This document shows positions 40,555 through 52,692 of a DNA stretch of 64,000 nucleotides, piece by piece. Every line of letters begins with the position of its first letter. Position 1 is the stretch's first letter. Source of the DNA: Luidia sarsii (taxonomy: Eukaryota > Echinodermata > Asteroidea > Paxillosida > Luidiidae); assembly GCA_949987565.1 (NCBI GenBank), contig OX465112.1, positions 434,001-498,000 of the forward strand. The letters run 5' to 3'. Below the pieces are notes generated by a model, which was not told the origin of the DNA, did no database searches, and worked only from the letters and a program-made list of their open reading frames with translations. The translations under genes were made by a program, and so were the position numbers.

Positions 40555-43500
40555 ATGACTGACTCTGTTCTCCTTCCGTCTAGACGGGAGGGAATTCTTC
40601 TAGTCGCTGCCTTCATTGCATCCCTGATCCTTGCACGTGGAGCTACAGGTAAGTGGACTCAACTATTAGGTTTGGTAAATCTCAAACAATATAGGGCAAA
40701 TTTATCTCAAAATCAAAATAGATACATTCATTCGAAATCGTTATCTTCCGAGTGTCGGACATTTACGTTGTTCCTGTTTCATAATATAATAATAATCGGC
40801 GTTTGTTTCCATTACTTGACATCCTATTGTAAAAGTAACAATTGTATTGAATGTTCCAACACTTAAGCAGTGTCAGTTTAGTCCACGTAGGCCTAATCAC
40901 AGGAATATTGTGACAAATGGTATCTTTGATACACCGTTGAAGGTGCATGCTTTGCATCCGCACTTTTTATATGTATTGAAATGAAGTGGTGCCTGGGCTC
41001 ACTCGGAGGAGTACAACAGACCGCAGAGGGGAAAAGCACGTTGGTCGTTTCTTTCCTTTTGGTTATGTTGGGTGATTTCAATTCCCCTTGTTTGCCCCAA
41101 TTCCGTTCATTCCGTGTGCTGATTGGAACGCTCTTCCATATTTCCTTTGTATTACAAATATTAATATCATTGCATGAAGAATATCTGAAATGCGCCCCCA
41201 TCCTCGAAATTTGCCTTCTTTAACGTCAACATATTTCATTATACATCAACATCAGTCTTGGTTTTTTCACTTAAGATAAAATATGTGGAAATATTATTTT
41301 CACATATTTTTCTGAGTGGCGTGACGCGGTCCAACTCGACCAGTTGTTTAGCCACGCCCTAGCCTGCATTGCTCGTTATAATTCTATGGTGGCAGAGAGC
41401 GAATTTCTCTCTCTCACTTTCCTTCAATGTTTTGATCACATGCGTTCTATGCTTAATACTATAACTATTATCTTCATGTTTAGTTGAAAAAAAAACCTTA
41501 GATTATCTGGCCTTTTTGCCTCCAATCCATGTCTGTAGTGTGCTTTCAGAAGCAATAATATTCAGATGTGAAATTGTGGCGAATCAGAAGTCCATACAAT
41601 GTCTTGTAAATACACACCTGGCTATGGTCCAAGCAGATCAATCACTTGTTTTGTTGCATGAAGCAGAGCTTCCAGTCTTATATTCTAACTCAAGGTTTTC
41701 AAATAAAGAATTGGAAAGTCCTGGGGTTTCGATCCTATGTAGTGGACCCTTTTTAAAGTTAAAATTTCGATTCATCAGGCCCTGTATAGTTTTGTATCTA
41801 GTCATTTAAGTCAATAAATAGGCAGTTTGCAGCACGCTAGCGTTAAGGTTTTCCCTGATTGTGTGGAAGAGAGATGGGGAGAGGGAGAGAGGGAGGAAGA
41901 GAGGTGTAGAGAAAGAGAGATGGGGAGAGGGAGAGAGGGAGGAAGAGACTAAGAGAGGTGTAGAGAAAGAGAGATGGGAAGAGGGAGAGAGGGAGGAAGA
42001 GAGGTGTAGAGAAAGAGAGATGGGAAGAGGGAGAGAGGGAGGAAGAGAGGTGTAGAGAAAGAGAGATGGGGAGAGGGAGAGAGGGAGGAAGAGAGGTGTA
42101 GAGAAAGAGAGATGGGGAGAGGGAGAGAGGGAGGAAGAGAGGTGTAGAGAAAGAGAGATGGGGAGAGGGAGAGAGGGAGGAAGAGAGGTGTAGAGAAAGA
42201 GAGATGGGGAGAGGGAGAGAGGGAGGAAGAGAGGTGTAGAGAAAGAGAGATGGGGAGAGGGAGAGAGGGATTGAGAGAGGTGTAGAGAAAGAGCGAGAGA
42301 TGAATGAGTGGAGAGAGAAGACAGGAGAATGACAGAAAGAACGGGAAAGAGAAGGAGAAATAAAGGTACAGGCAAAGAGAAAGAATGAGAGAGTCGGAGG
42401 GAGGGAGAGGCAGAAAAAGCGTGACAGACAAAGAGAAAACAGAGAGAAAAAGTGGTAAACATTAAATGGAGTGCAACAGATTTACTGTGAAAGTAATCGT
42501 AGTAGTAGGAGTTGTCTTCCCGCTCGGCAGTCGGTCGTGGAACTCGTTCTCTGTCGATTACCTTCTTAGCTTCCACCGAATAGAAAGACCGCGAGGTTCA
42601 AGAACTTGACTTGTTTCATTTGAGGCGAAATCACCCGCAAACGACAAGGAGAGCGCTGAAGCTCCTTGCCTCGCGAGGCAGAAGGCTCATCCGTTTGCCA
42701 CGGCGTGCCTTCCCCGGCATTCACGGTGAATTATCGTCTCACCAAGCGACCGAATGAACAAGAATAGTTTGTATGCGTTGGTGCCTGAAAGTCAGTTTTA
42801 CCTGACCGATTTTCTCATCATCATCTTACAAATAATAAATTACAGAAAATGAAACACTTGAATAATTTAGAAGAGGATGTATGCCTATATTTTCTGGTGC
42901 TGAAATAGAAAGAGGGGAATTTTTGAATTGAATGTTTTGTTTAACAAATAAGCAACAGAAAACCACACCATACGTGAAGCAGAATGCGCTGTCTGCTTCA
43001 CGTATGGTGTGGTTTTCTGTTGCTATGGTGATGGCGCGCTGATGAATCAAATTATATCGGCCAGAAAGCCAGAAGTAATGAGAAATTGTGACCGCATGTG
43101 TTGCATTGTGCTGATAGGCGACTTGCATCGCGTGTGGTGCTCTGGTGGATTTGGTTATTTTCTTTTAGTACTACGTGTACAGCTATTATTTGTGCAATTT
43201 CGATCCATGGAAATTCTGAGGGGGGGGGGGGCTTGGAGGCCCCATTGAGCTCAGAAACGGAAAGTCCGATGATCTTGAAAATTCGCGTGCTGATCGATTT
43301 CTGTGTTGAATCGGGTTTTAATTAAACAATGTGATTGTTTAGCTTTTAGAATAATTACCTGATTAAATAATCACAATTGATCTGTTTTGTGTTTTTGCGA
43401 TATTTTCATAATTTCTACGTAACAAAATTTAAAAACATGAGGAAACTGTGTTAGGGAGGGAACTGAGGGGAAGGGAGGGGAGGGAGGAGAGGGAAGGGAA

Positions 43501-46500
43501 GGGAAAGGAAGGGAAAGGAAGGGAAAGGAAGGGAAAGGGAAACGAAGGGAGGAGGAAGGGAAGGGAAGGGAGAGGAAGGTATGGGAGGGGAGGGGAAGAT
43601 AAAAGGAGGGAGTTGGAAGGGAAGGGAGAGGAAGAGGGGAAATGAAGGGGTGGAGGAGGGGAAAGGAAAGGGGGTAAGAGGAAGTGGGGGGAATGGAGGG
43701 GAGGGAAGGGAAGGGAAGGGAAGGGAGGAGGGGAAGGGAAGGGGACGTAGACACATCGGAAGCCTCAATGTGAACTAGGCATAACGACACGAGTGTGACC
43801 TCGACAGGAAGTGATATGTGTTGTCTCCTGCAGGAGTCGCTGCTTTGGTTAAACCCTCAAAGAGCCGGCGGGGGCTCCGCCCTCCCCCGTATTTTTTGTT
43901 TAGGGTCTCGGTGTTTTTTCCGCGTGTTGAGGCTTTATGACGTTTTTGGCAATCTTCTTAGGCACATTTTAACACCAATTCTATTAAAATTGGTGGTGCT
44001 GTTCTCTGACAATGAACATTTTTCAGGGCCATGGTATAGCTTGACGTAATTTTTCCCCTTGACTTACCCTACATAAAAGCATAGAATCCAAGGTGCTTAG
44101 ATTATTTCTTTCATAATTACATCTTAATATTACTATATTCATTTATTGGTTCTTCGTGTTTCATTATCATTGTCAAATTCATGCAAATTGAGGAAATTCA
44201 ATAAAAACATAGGAATTCAATAAAAAAAACCGGGGAAAACATGAAAAAAGCAAAAACATTTAAAGAGCTATAATTAGACAAAACAAAAATCAACCTTTTC
44301 AACTTAAATTTTACACACAAGTCATGTTCATTATGTCATTCTCTTTTACCCTGCTAAATATCATTTGAATCCATGGTTGAACGACCGAGATCTAGAGGGC
44401 GGCTGTGAGATGGTCAAAATAACCCGGCTCTTTGAGGTTAAAGCATTATCCATTCTTATGCCTTAATTTTGCCTCAGGAATGGTCTGTCAGATGGGTCAG
44501 GAGCCAGACCCCAGCATGCACGGTCGTTACCGTTGGGTGATCCCGGAACCAGACCCGTGCCAGTGCACTGAGGTTCGTCTGGGGGGACTCAACACCGAAG
44601 CGCCCAGCAGATCTTTCAACGTGACCTACTATAAATCCCCCTTTGAGAGCAGCGACCCTGGCAAAATTCGCCGACTTCTGGGATGCCAGGGTACGTTTTC
44701 AATGTGTTGACACATTTTGGCTGAATTGTTCGTCTGTTTCACTTGTCACGATGTTTCGCTGCATGCCTACCTAGCTTGCAGTATAAGCACAGCGTACACG
44801 GTGCTTAGCTTTGCTTCATTGCCTGCTGGGGAAAACGAAGAAGATGATTTACGAGCTCGGCTATATGTTAGTACTGATGTAGTTGAGACGTCTGCATTGA
44901 ACAACATGAATCTGGAGTTGGAATCTCGCCCGAGTTGCTTTTGGTTTAGTTTCTAGCGAGGTTTAGTTTCTGAAAAAGCACCGAGTAAGACCACGTGCCA
45001 GGTAAAACCTCAATTTAACAAAACGTTTAGGTCTTTTGTCAAAACGATCATCGGTTGAGTGCCGGTTGAATTCTTCCGACCGATATCATTTCCCCCGGTA
45101 GAAATCCGATTGTACTGGCCTCTGGGGTGAAAAAAATTCACGATGGCTATCCGGTGGAAACGACATCGGACGGGTCAAATCATCTGATACCCAACCGATG
45201 ATCTTTTTGACAAGAAGACTTATTCATATTCCCGGAAAATTATGTTTCCTTGTAATGTGATTTTGTCTGTAAATCTGTCGTAATTTGATCCAGTGTGGAC
45301 TACGCAGCGAATACAAGATGGAGAGAACATCCAATGTTGACATTATGGAATACTGTATTATTATTTTTCTGGATCAATTTTTTTGCTGCCCTCGTCAAAT
45401 AGATCCCTGCAATCCGTCGCCATGCCAACACGAAGGCAACTGCATATTGAGCGATGACAACGCTTCGTTTAAATGCACCTGTGGACCGAACTTCTCTGGG
45501 GAACGTTGTCAAGACTTTGGTAAGTAGTATTTGACTATTTAAGATGCTTCTAACTTGCGCCCATCCCAGCAAACATAGATGACTATCTGGGAAGGATCTC
45601 TTCTAAGTGTGAGGTAGCTCAGGTAGTTTGAACGCTTGAACGTTAAGCCTAAGATCTTGGGTTCTATTCATTTTAAATGCATCACTAGTTGAGGGTGTAG
45701 TGCCACAAATATGGAAGGACGCAACTATTGTGCCCATCCCTATAAAGATATGCCAGCGAATATTAGTAATCTCCGACCAATATCCCTAACTTCACTCCTT
45801 GCAAAGGTTTGTGAAAGATTTGTGTCCAGGTGGGTCATTGATGACATTTCAAGGTCTATTGACCGCAACCAGTATGGAAGCATCAAGGGGTCATCAACCA
45901 CTAACTGTCTGATTGAACTCCTTGATGTGCTCTATAGGGGCACTGACAAAGTGAATTCTGTGGGTACGCTGGTAGTGACCGACTTCTCCAAAGCTTTCGA
46001 CTGCGTTGACCATACACTGGCAATTAAAAAGCTGTATAACCTAGGTGTCAGATGTGAAATTATCCCGTGGATTAGCAATTTCCTAACATCCCGTCGCCAC
46101 AGAGTGCACTACCAGTCTGCTCTTTCTGACTGGGAGGTCCTGTCATGTGGTGTACCGCAGGGCACTATATTTGGACCCATAATTTTCATTTCTATGATCA
46201 ATGATGCATCTGAAAATGCTTATACATATAGCTTCAAGTATGTTGACGATCTAAGCCTTGCGGAGGTTCGTCCTGTTAGCGTGCCGTCACAGATAGAATC
46301 GGATGTTCACGATCTGGATGATTGGGTTAACATGAATCACCTCAGACTTAATCCCTCTAAATGCAAAGTTATGCAAATATGTTTCAAACAGCATCCCCCC
46401 AGTCCACCTGATCTCGAGATATCTGGCATAAAGCTGGAGGTGGTGAATGAAACCAAGATCCTAGGTCTAACAGTTCAGTCAAATCTATGCTGGGGCATAC

Positions 46501-49500
46501 AGGTCAACAATATGATCTCTAAATGCAGTCGTAGACTTTACATGCTAACCAGATTGAAGCGTTTTGGTGTACCTGTGGGAGACCTGGTCTCTGTGTATGT
46601 GGGGTATGTCCGCCCTATTGTGGAGTATGCCTGCCCTGTGTGGCACGGTAGTATCAGTGTTCACCAAACTCAACAAATGGAAAGAATCCAAAAAAGGGCT
46701 TGTCGTATAATGCTGGGCTCCGCATATTCTACATACGTGGATGCTTTGTCCCTCACGGGTCTCCAATCACTCGATGAGAGGCTTGAGTGCTTGTGTTCTC
46801 GGTTTGCAAGGAAATGCACCACCTCTGAAAGATATGCTGACCTTTTTTACAAGCCACAGCAATTCACATAGTATGCGTCTTAGAAAATCAAGGTCTTTTC
46901 AAGTGCCAAGGTACAGAACGGACGGGTATGGTAATAGCCCCATCCCTTACCTCACAAAACTGTTAAACCACCAGTCCCTGCTGACTTGAGCTGTATTACC
47001 GTGGGATTTGGAGGGCTCTTTGCGAGACCTGGCAATATCTTGGTGCAATAGCTTTGTGCAATATTCAATAATTATTTGAAATAATCAAGTTCGAGAATTA
47101 CTTCTGAGAAATCAACCGCGTATGTTTTTATTGATACAATTTTGTCTACTAATTTATTTAATGAAATATTAATTATTGTTTGTTCTTGTAAACCTTTTAT
47201 AAGTGTTATTTCGATGATTTTTACGACATGTATGTAATATTCCATGTAATTCAGCTTATAGCTGCGATTTGGTAATAATAAATAATAATAATAATAATTA
47301 AAAAAAAATCGCAAAGGCATTTATCTAGTTTTGGGAAAGGCCGCCGAAATTTAACCAGTTCATTCTTAAATCTGTTGTTGTTTTAAAGTGTCATGCCAAG
47401 CGCATCACCGGTATGGAGACCGGGGAAAGGCCTACCAAGACATCCACCCTAAATGTGGACATAATAAGGAGACAGTCAGTGAGTACATAATCTAAATCTA
47501 AATGGATGTCTGACGGATATAGTCACTTCAATAACTACAGTGACGGAATCACATGGTAACTCCAGGTCTTTCACTAAACTCATGACAAGGATAGGTAGAA
47601 GCATTCGATTGCATAGACTCACCAGCTTGTTAAACATTTAACTTATTCAATTCCAATCATCATGTGAACCATTTTTTTTCCAGTTTTAAATTTTCTATGA
47701 AGCATTAATGAATAACTTTTTCAGTGTGAAATAATGAATATGATAAATAGAAAAAGACCTGATCGATTGTTTTAATCTTTTGATTAAAAACAAGTTAAAA
47801 AGCCTCATCCACTCTGTGTGATCCTTGAACAAGTCCTGAATTCCACGATTTTTCTCTTTTTACGAAAATGAAACTCGTAGGTGAGTAGCACATAGGTAAT
47901 TGTAGGTTGTTTTTAATACCCAATCAGATAAGCCAACATTTTTCTGTGGGTTGCATTCCCCTTTGATGTTGGAACTAAAATACAAGTTTATCTTCCCTAC
48001 CCTATAGTGTGCGACAATTCTGAATCTGGTGGTGGATGGATGAGGTAAGTCCAGGAAACATTCACATTGGAGTGGTGACAAATCTTTACAAACTGCTTTT
48101 TAAATGACCTTAAATAACCAATCTGTGCGTTGAGGCCATGTGGTAGTCTGAAGACGCTTCATCCACAGCTTCTCTCGGCTCAGACGGGTAGCATCTTCTC
48201 AGTCTCCAATTCACTCTTATATGGCAACGGGCTTCTAGACTTCATTCAACTTTCCCCACTTTCTGATCTTACTCTAGTCATGTCTACCAGCTGTCCTCTT
48301 TTATCCATTCACAGTGAAACCAAATAGACGATGTATATATAGAACTTTGAAATGAATATGTTCGTGTACTCACTTTGAACAGATTTTAAGACAGTTTTAG
48401 TAGCTATTCAAAATGAAATGAACAAATTTAAAAAAAGGATCCTATATAACATCAGCATCCTTTGATAGTCTGAATTAGCTTTGATCATTGAAGACTCATC
48501 AGAATGTATTTAGTCATAGGCATTAATTTGTCATGGATATGCCGATTGTGCCTTGTCCAAACCGCACTCAAAATAATACGTGGCACTGATAAAACTCAGC
48601 CAAACTTTCTCTGTTTTCCTTAGGATTTATGGATACTGCGACGAGGCGCCGAATTGTTCAGGTGGTCCGTGCATTAGATATAATATTTCAGTGCTCAGCT
48701 GCCCTGAGCATGGCATGCCAGTCACCGGGTTGGCTGTGAGTGATGATTGGATTGTCCAATCCGACAGGCCTGGCTGGATTCTGGACAAATGCACCCCACT
48801 GACAGCACACGTCAACGTGATCACTGAGCTGGCCCAAAATAATTGTAAACAACCATCTACCGGTACAAGCAACAGTTTATATAGTAAGAAAGCCATGTTA
48901 TATTTCTGCACACCCTATGCACGCCCAGCATTCAACCACACAGGAAGATTAACTAAAATCTTAAATGAGTAACCTTCCGATTTTGTTATGAGGGAAATTA
49001 ATCAAAACCACGCGATATCGCGTCGCTGATGGCGGCATTTCGGTTGCAGGGAAAACTAATCTTCACCATGCAACTGAAGACTGGGTGTTGCGATGTCCAT
49101 CAATGCGTTGGTGGCCGGCGCCCAGACCGTGTCACTTCTCCGACGTCCGCACTACTCCGTTGGAGTGCGGACGTCGGAGAAGTGACACGGTCCGGGTGAC
49201 TTTGATTAACTTTCCTCTCTCTCAACCACCGCGACGAATAACCACTTCCTATCCTTCGAAAAATAGCTAATGTACATTCACTGTGGGTTTGTCCTGTTAC
49301 CGCTGCAGTGGTTATCCCGACTGCCGACTGAACAGAAATACATGCAGCTTGCTCAGGATTCAAACTCTTGCTTTCTAACTCTTGCATTGTATACTGCAGA
49401 CGTCCTGACACTTGACCTCCGAGCTGGTCGAGGTCATGCAGTTGCTTCCATTCTGCATAGTTTTTCATCACAATATATGTGATCAGGTCAAATGAAAAAT

Positions 49501-51009
49501 AAAATTCAATGAAGTTCTAACACACTCGACAAATCTCAAAATTTAGTGGGCCTGACGTTTCGATCCTAGCAGGACCTTTCTCAAAGGCAGAGTGACAAGG
49601 ACAAAACAGATACATATACACGAAGGAAGGGGGAGAGAGTGAAGGAAGGGGGGAGATGTATCTGTTTTGTTTTGTCACTCTGCCTTTGAGAAAGGTCCTG
49701 CTAGGATCGAAACGTCAGGCCCACTAAATTTTGAGATTTACATTTTGGTAATTTTAGTCAGTAAGCAGTTTGCAACATTTTTGTATATCACACTCGACAA
49801 TAATCCAATGATTAGTCGTGTGTTACTTTCGCCAAATGTTTTTAAATATAATAAAAGGCGCATAGCTAACGATGCTATTTTCTATGGTTTTATACAACTG
49901 TACAAAACAGTTGACCTCAATATAGTGTTTGCGCCATTTGACTTTCTGATGTAAACTGCTTTGTTGTACTCGTGTTTTCATATTAACCGTTGTTTTGCAC
50001 CTCATGATACTATCAGGATTTCAAAAAGTTTCTCTCTTTCACAATAATGCATGTTGTCTAATTCTCTCCTACATTCTCAGAACTGGCAGAAGGACAATGT
50101 GATCTCGGAGATGACGTTACTGGATGTGATCAGGAGACTGACGGGACTGTCCAGGCTGAGATTGGCGTTCGGTTTGACACTGATGAATGGGGCACCTTTG
50201 AGCTTGCTTGCTACACCGATGGGGCACGTGTTCTTATCAAAACATGGTGGGCGCACTTGACATGTTTACCTTAGATTCGCAGCATATTATTTGCACTAGT
50301 ATCCGTTGGACCCAGTCTCTCAATTTCAATTAATTGCATTAAATTTGTGACAACAATCTTCGGATTGTTAAAACGAAGCTTCCTGACCATAGCATTTCAG
50401 ATGCAAGCATAGATAGTGCATAATTATACACATAACTTTCCAAGCGCGAAACTCGTTGACAGCACACATCCAGTGAAAAGAAAAGGTGTAGTAAGATTCT
50501 TCAGTGACTAGACCACCTTTGAGATTTGAAGGTTTTCATGGTGACGATAGCAGAAGGAGAAGGTTTGCGGTGATGACACCCTGCAAATTTTCTCTTTTGT
50601 GAGTAAATTTAGTTCTGAAAAGAACCGGGGAACCACACTTACTTAATACAAAAGAGACATTTTGCACGGTGTCACCGCAAACCTACTTCATAGACCAGCT
50701 TTCCATTCCTTTTGTTTTTTACAAAATCCAGAAAATAAGGGACGTGTATAGCTATTTATTATTGTTGGCGGTTTTCTGCGCATTTTTCTGTCAGATAACT
50801 ACTCTGGTTGCCCAACGAGGACCAACGTATCGATCATAGCAGGACCTTTTTCAGAGGCAGACTCTGTCTCCGAGTGAAGGTCCTACTCCGGTTGTAGTTT
50901 CCCGCCCTTGTTTTGAGGTTTTATAAAAATCTCAGAGGGTACAATTGCTTTTTTTCCTTTCAGGTCGACAAGCCCGGAAAAAATCAGGTTCGTTTGGGTA
51001 AGGAACTAG
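40555..51009 (+). CDS. Secreted EGF-domain protein, family not recognised (8 exons)
   Basis: Predicted exons: 40555-40648, 44478-44690, 45403-45519, 47389-47478, 48008-48044, 48624-48883, 50081-50246, 50964-51009; 340 aa, closing on TAG. Residues about 13-32 are a hydrophobic signal peptide (GILLVAAFIASLILARGATG). Exon 2 encodes a Cys-containing segment with WVIPEPDPCQC. Exon 3 is one complete EGF-like domain, DPCNPSPCQHEGNC...CTCGPNFSGERCQ, with six cysteines. Exons 4-8 give about 190 residues with paired cysteines (GGGWMRIYGYCDEAPNCSGG; GQCDLGDDVTGC) and a tryptophan-rich C-terminus, KIRFVWVRN. I do not recognise this region. Exon 6 has an alternative donor at 48862 in the same phase. The last junction uses a weak donor (ATG|gtggg); reading through would give TWWAHLTCLP and a stop. 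A non-LTR element sits in intron 3. Confidence 0.65.
41868..42290. repeat. 46-bp minisatellite in EGF-gene intron 1
   Basis: About nine units of ggggagagggagagagggag followed by gaagagaggtgtagagaaag and agagat. Long frames across it (S/L/P-rich on the minus strand) are artefacts. Confidence 0.93.
42951..43024. other. Perfect 33-bp inverted repeat with 8-nt loop
   Basis: The left arm, 42951-42983 (starts agcaacagaaaaccacacca), and right arm, 42992-43024, are perfect reverse complements around the loop atgcgctg. It lies in EGF-gene intron 1. Either strand could form a pre-miRNA-sized hairpin, but perfect pairing argues for a recent fold-back event. Confidence 0.8.
43445..43745. repeat. GGGAA purine tract in EGF-gene intron 1
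   Basis: About 300 bp of gggaaggga and ggaaagg units, nearly pure purine on the plus strand. Confidence 0.92.
43853..44437. mobile_element. 585-bp TTAA-flanked element, piggyBac-type MITE
   Basis: The ends share CCTCAAAGAGCCGG in inverted orientation (43855-43868; 44424-44437), and TTAA flanks both sides at 43849-43852 and 44438-44441. Two extra bases (AC) precede the left repeat. There is no transposase frame. It ends 40 bp before exon 2 of the EGF gene. Its TIR differs from the 663-1358 element, so it is a separate family. Confidence 0.65.
45605..45676 (+). repeat. Truncated SINE-like fragment
   Basis: tgtgaggtagctcaggtagt, then cctaagatcttgggttctat: box-A- and box-B-like words in family-1 order, immediately before the non-LTR fragment. 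Confidence 0.4.
45677..47310 (+). mobile_element. 5'-truncated non-LTR retrotransposon (CR1/Jockey-like)
   Basis: The fragment starts abruptly within the reverse-transcriptase region and contains the RT domain and 3' end. It finishes in an AAT microsatellite plus A-run (about 47272-47310), the usual tail of several non-LTR clades. It is inserted in intron 3 of the EGF gene in the same orientation. Clade placement is inference; the endonuclease half is absent. Confidence 0.85.
45679..46989 (+). pseudogene. Reverse transcriptase fragment with two frameshifts
   Basis: RT motifs are in order: NLRPISLTSLLAKVCERFV (fingers), DFSKAFDCVDH (motif A), GVPQGTIFGP (motif B) and YVDDLSLAE (motif C; Y-V-D-D in place of the commoner Y-A-D-D). 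Then come a thumb region and IQKRACRIMLG near the C-terminus. The main open stretch is 45711-46871. The upstream protein-like stretch (GVVPQIWKDATIV) is in another frame, broken near 45740. Downstream the frame changes again at a run of T near 46845, after which SPIPYLTKLLN continues to 46989. It cannot encode an intact enzyme. Confidence 0.88.
49125..49192. other. Perfect 29-bp inverted repeat with 10-nt loop
   Basis: The left arm, 49125-49153 (gaccgtgtcacttctccgac...), and right arm, 49164-49192, are perfect reverse complements, loop actccgttgg. It is GC-rich against an AT-rich background, in intron 6 of the EGF gene. Confidence 0.8.
49290..49450 (-). repeat. tRNA-derived SINE copy (family 2), degenerate
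   Basis: gcttgctcaggattcaaact, tgcagacgtcctgacacttg and cgagctggtcgaggtcatgc follow the family order. Confidence 0.45.
49533..49788 (-). repeat. Complete long fold-back repeat with 12-bp target duplication
   Basis: The left short arm starts ATCTCAAAAT; the right long arm ends GCAACATTTTTGTATAT. The inverted arms extend inward through gcagagtgac and aaacagatacat, leaving a loop of about 36 nt rich in ggaagg. A perfect direct repeat, cacactcgacaa, flanks it at 49521-49532 and 49789-49800. This is the best full-length copy, in intron 6 of the EGF gene. Confidence 0.85.
50525..50695 (+). repeat. Interspersed repeat, 'aaggtttgcatggtggaag' family, both halves
   Basis: gaaggtttgcggtgatgaca and tctgaaaagaaccggggaac, then the inverted half acggtgtcaccgcaaaccta. 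It can fold back on itself and lies in EGF-gene intron 7. Confidence 0.6.
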
Positions 51010-52631
51010 AAGACACCATGGACCTTGCTGCATAGAGTCACACCAAGCCGTGGATAAAACATTGATGAAAAAAGTCATTTACTGCTGCGGGGCAGTTTAA
51101 ATTTTCAAATTATTATTACTATTTTTTTAATAGGCCTAAAAAAATATCGTAATCGTCACCAATTCAGAAATCATTCTTTAAGTACGTTAGGAAATCTTTG
51201 CAGGATGATTTTGACGGAAATTTTGCCCATGCATACTGTGCAGTCACGTTTTCTGATAAGGAATACAAAGTGATATGAAACCCATTACGAGTTAATTAAG
51301 CCAATTACTGGCAACTTAAGCTTGACCCTTCTATAATCGCACGTGCTCTATACATGGAGCAAAAAGACCCCCTCTTAATTACCATCCAGTTTTAAGACGA
51401 CCGTAGGAAGGAAATAATTATGACTGCATGGGGATTTTCACAAAATGTGCGAACATCCCTAATAGTCAGTTGTCTGTGCTAGAGTGCAGCAGTCAATCTT
51501 AAGCACGGGAACTGCCTCCGATCTGTTGTCCCAGTTTTATTTTATATCAATATACTCAATCCCAAAAGTGAAGCCATACATATTAATCCTGTTGAGAAAA
51601 GCACAATGTTCATATATACATTAACAATAAGAGTTAGAATTATTGTCATTAATGGTTGCACTAATGTGAAAATATAAGTATACATACAGATATGAATAAT
51701 AGGTGTTGTTATATATAGAGCTGTTCAGTGCAAATGAACTTAGAAATATATTTCTGTTTGCAACAAACATCAAAACAATTTGGCCGGTATTTTCTGTTTG
51801 ACTGATACAATTCTAAAATAAAAATGGGTTTTTAATTTGAAATTCGCACTTTGTAAAGTTCGCTGAATACCTGGTTAAATGCGCAGACAGCACGGGCTGG
51901 ATTCAAACCCACAACCCATTCTTTCTCGACAATGGCTGACCAGTTTTCAAATTACCCGTCCACTAACAAAATTATATCGGTAAGTCGCCATTCACTGTTG
52001 CGTATCATTCGTAGACAGCTCTAGTTTAGGAACTATTGAAATAGGGACATTTTCAAAATGCTACATTCTCAGCACAGGGCTCGTACAAATCTTGTCAAAA
52101 ATACCAAATTTAATATTCAAACAATTCGATCAGTTGTTTGCATTTTTTTCTTTTAGTCAGCAGTTGTTTAGCTCAGTATTTTGTTTTATACATTGGAGCA
52201 TATATCTCTGTAGCAAACTTGACAGCGTGTCATGTTAAATCTGATCAACTGGTTCCCGTTATTGTTTCGCTGGTAAACAGGTATACGTTGGCTTGGGAGT
52301 CTCGTTGACTCTAGAGTCTACCATGCCCGAGGTCAAAATGAAATTGTGTAAAAACGTGTCATGACAAAATGGCAGGAACCGGCTTACTTGATTGTGAATC
52401 GTATTCGGTTTCTATATAATCGTAATTACTCTGTAGCAATCACCGCCACCTTAGTGCATGATATTTTATGAATATTTAATATCGAATTTATTGATTAATA
52501 TTGAATTTACTATTAAATTTTGAGGTTTCATTCTTTCTAGAATCAAAGGTTTGATGTGGCATTACCTTACATGTAAGAACGTAAATGGTACAGTGATATT
52601 TTTAGACATAATAGTAACGATTTAAACTTAT

Positions 52632-52692
52632 ATCTTAAAATTAAGTGGGCCTGACGTTTCGATCCTAGCAGGACCTTTCTCAAAGGCTGAGA
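52632..52692 (+). repeat. Half fold-back repeat (short arm only)
   Basis: ATCTTAAAATTAAGTGGGCC to CTTTCTCAAAGGCTGA. Flanks are gatttaaacttat (52619-52631) and gatttaagttat (52693-52704), similar except for one substitution and one indel. It breaks near the hairpin apex. Confidence 0.6.

Noticed and set aside
41806..42576. 256-codon minus-strand frame
   Set aside because: Most of it is the 46-bp minisatellite; the SLPLPISLSLHL periodicity is the DNA repeat.
45711..46871. 386-codon host gene
   Set aside because: Carries the reverse-transcriptase motifs A, B and C and is a frameshifted retrotransposon fragment within an intron.
49670..49720. Hammerhead ribozyme in the fold-back core (GGUCC..GGAUC stem followed by GAAAC and GUC)
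   Set aside because: Stem II plus GAAAC looks suggestive, but the required CUGANGA box is missing and stem III cannot form between GAAAC and GUC.
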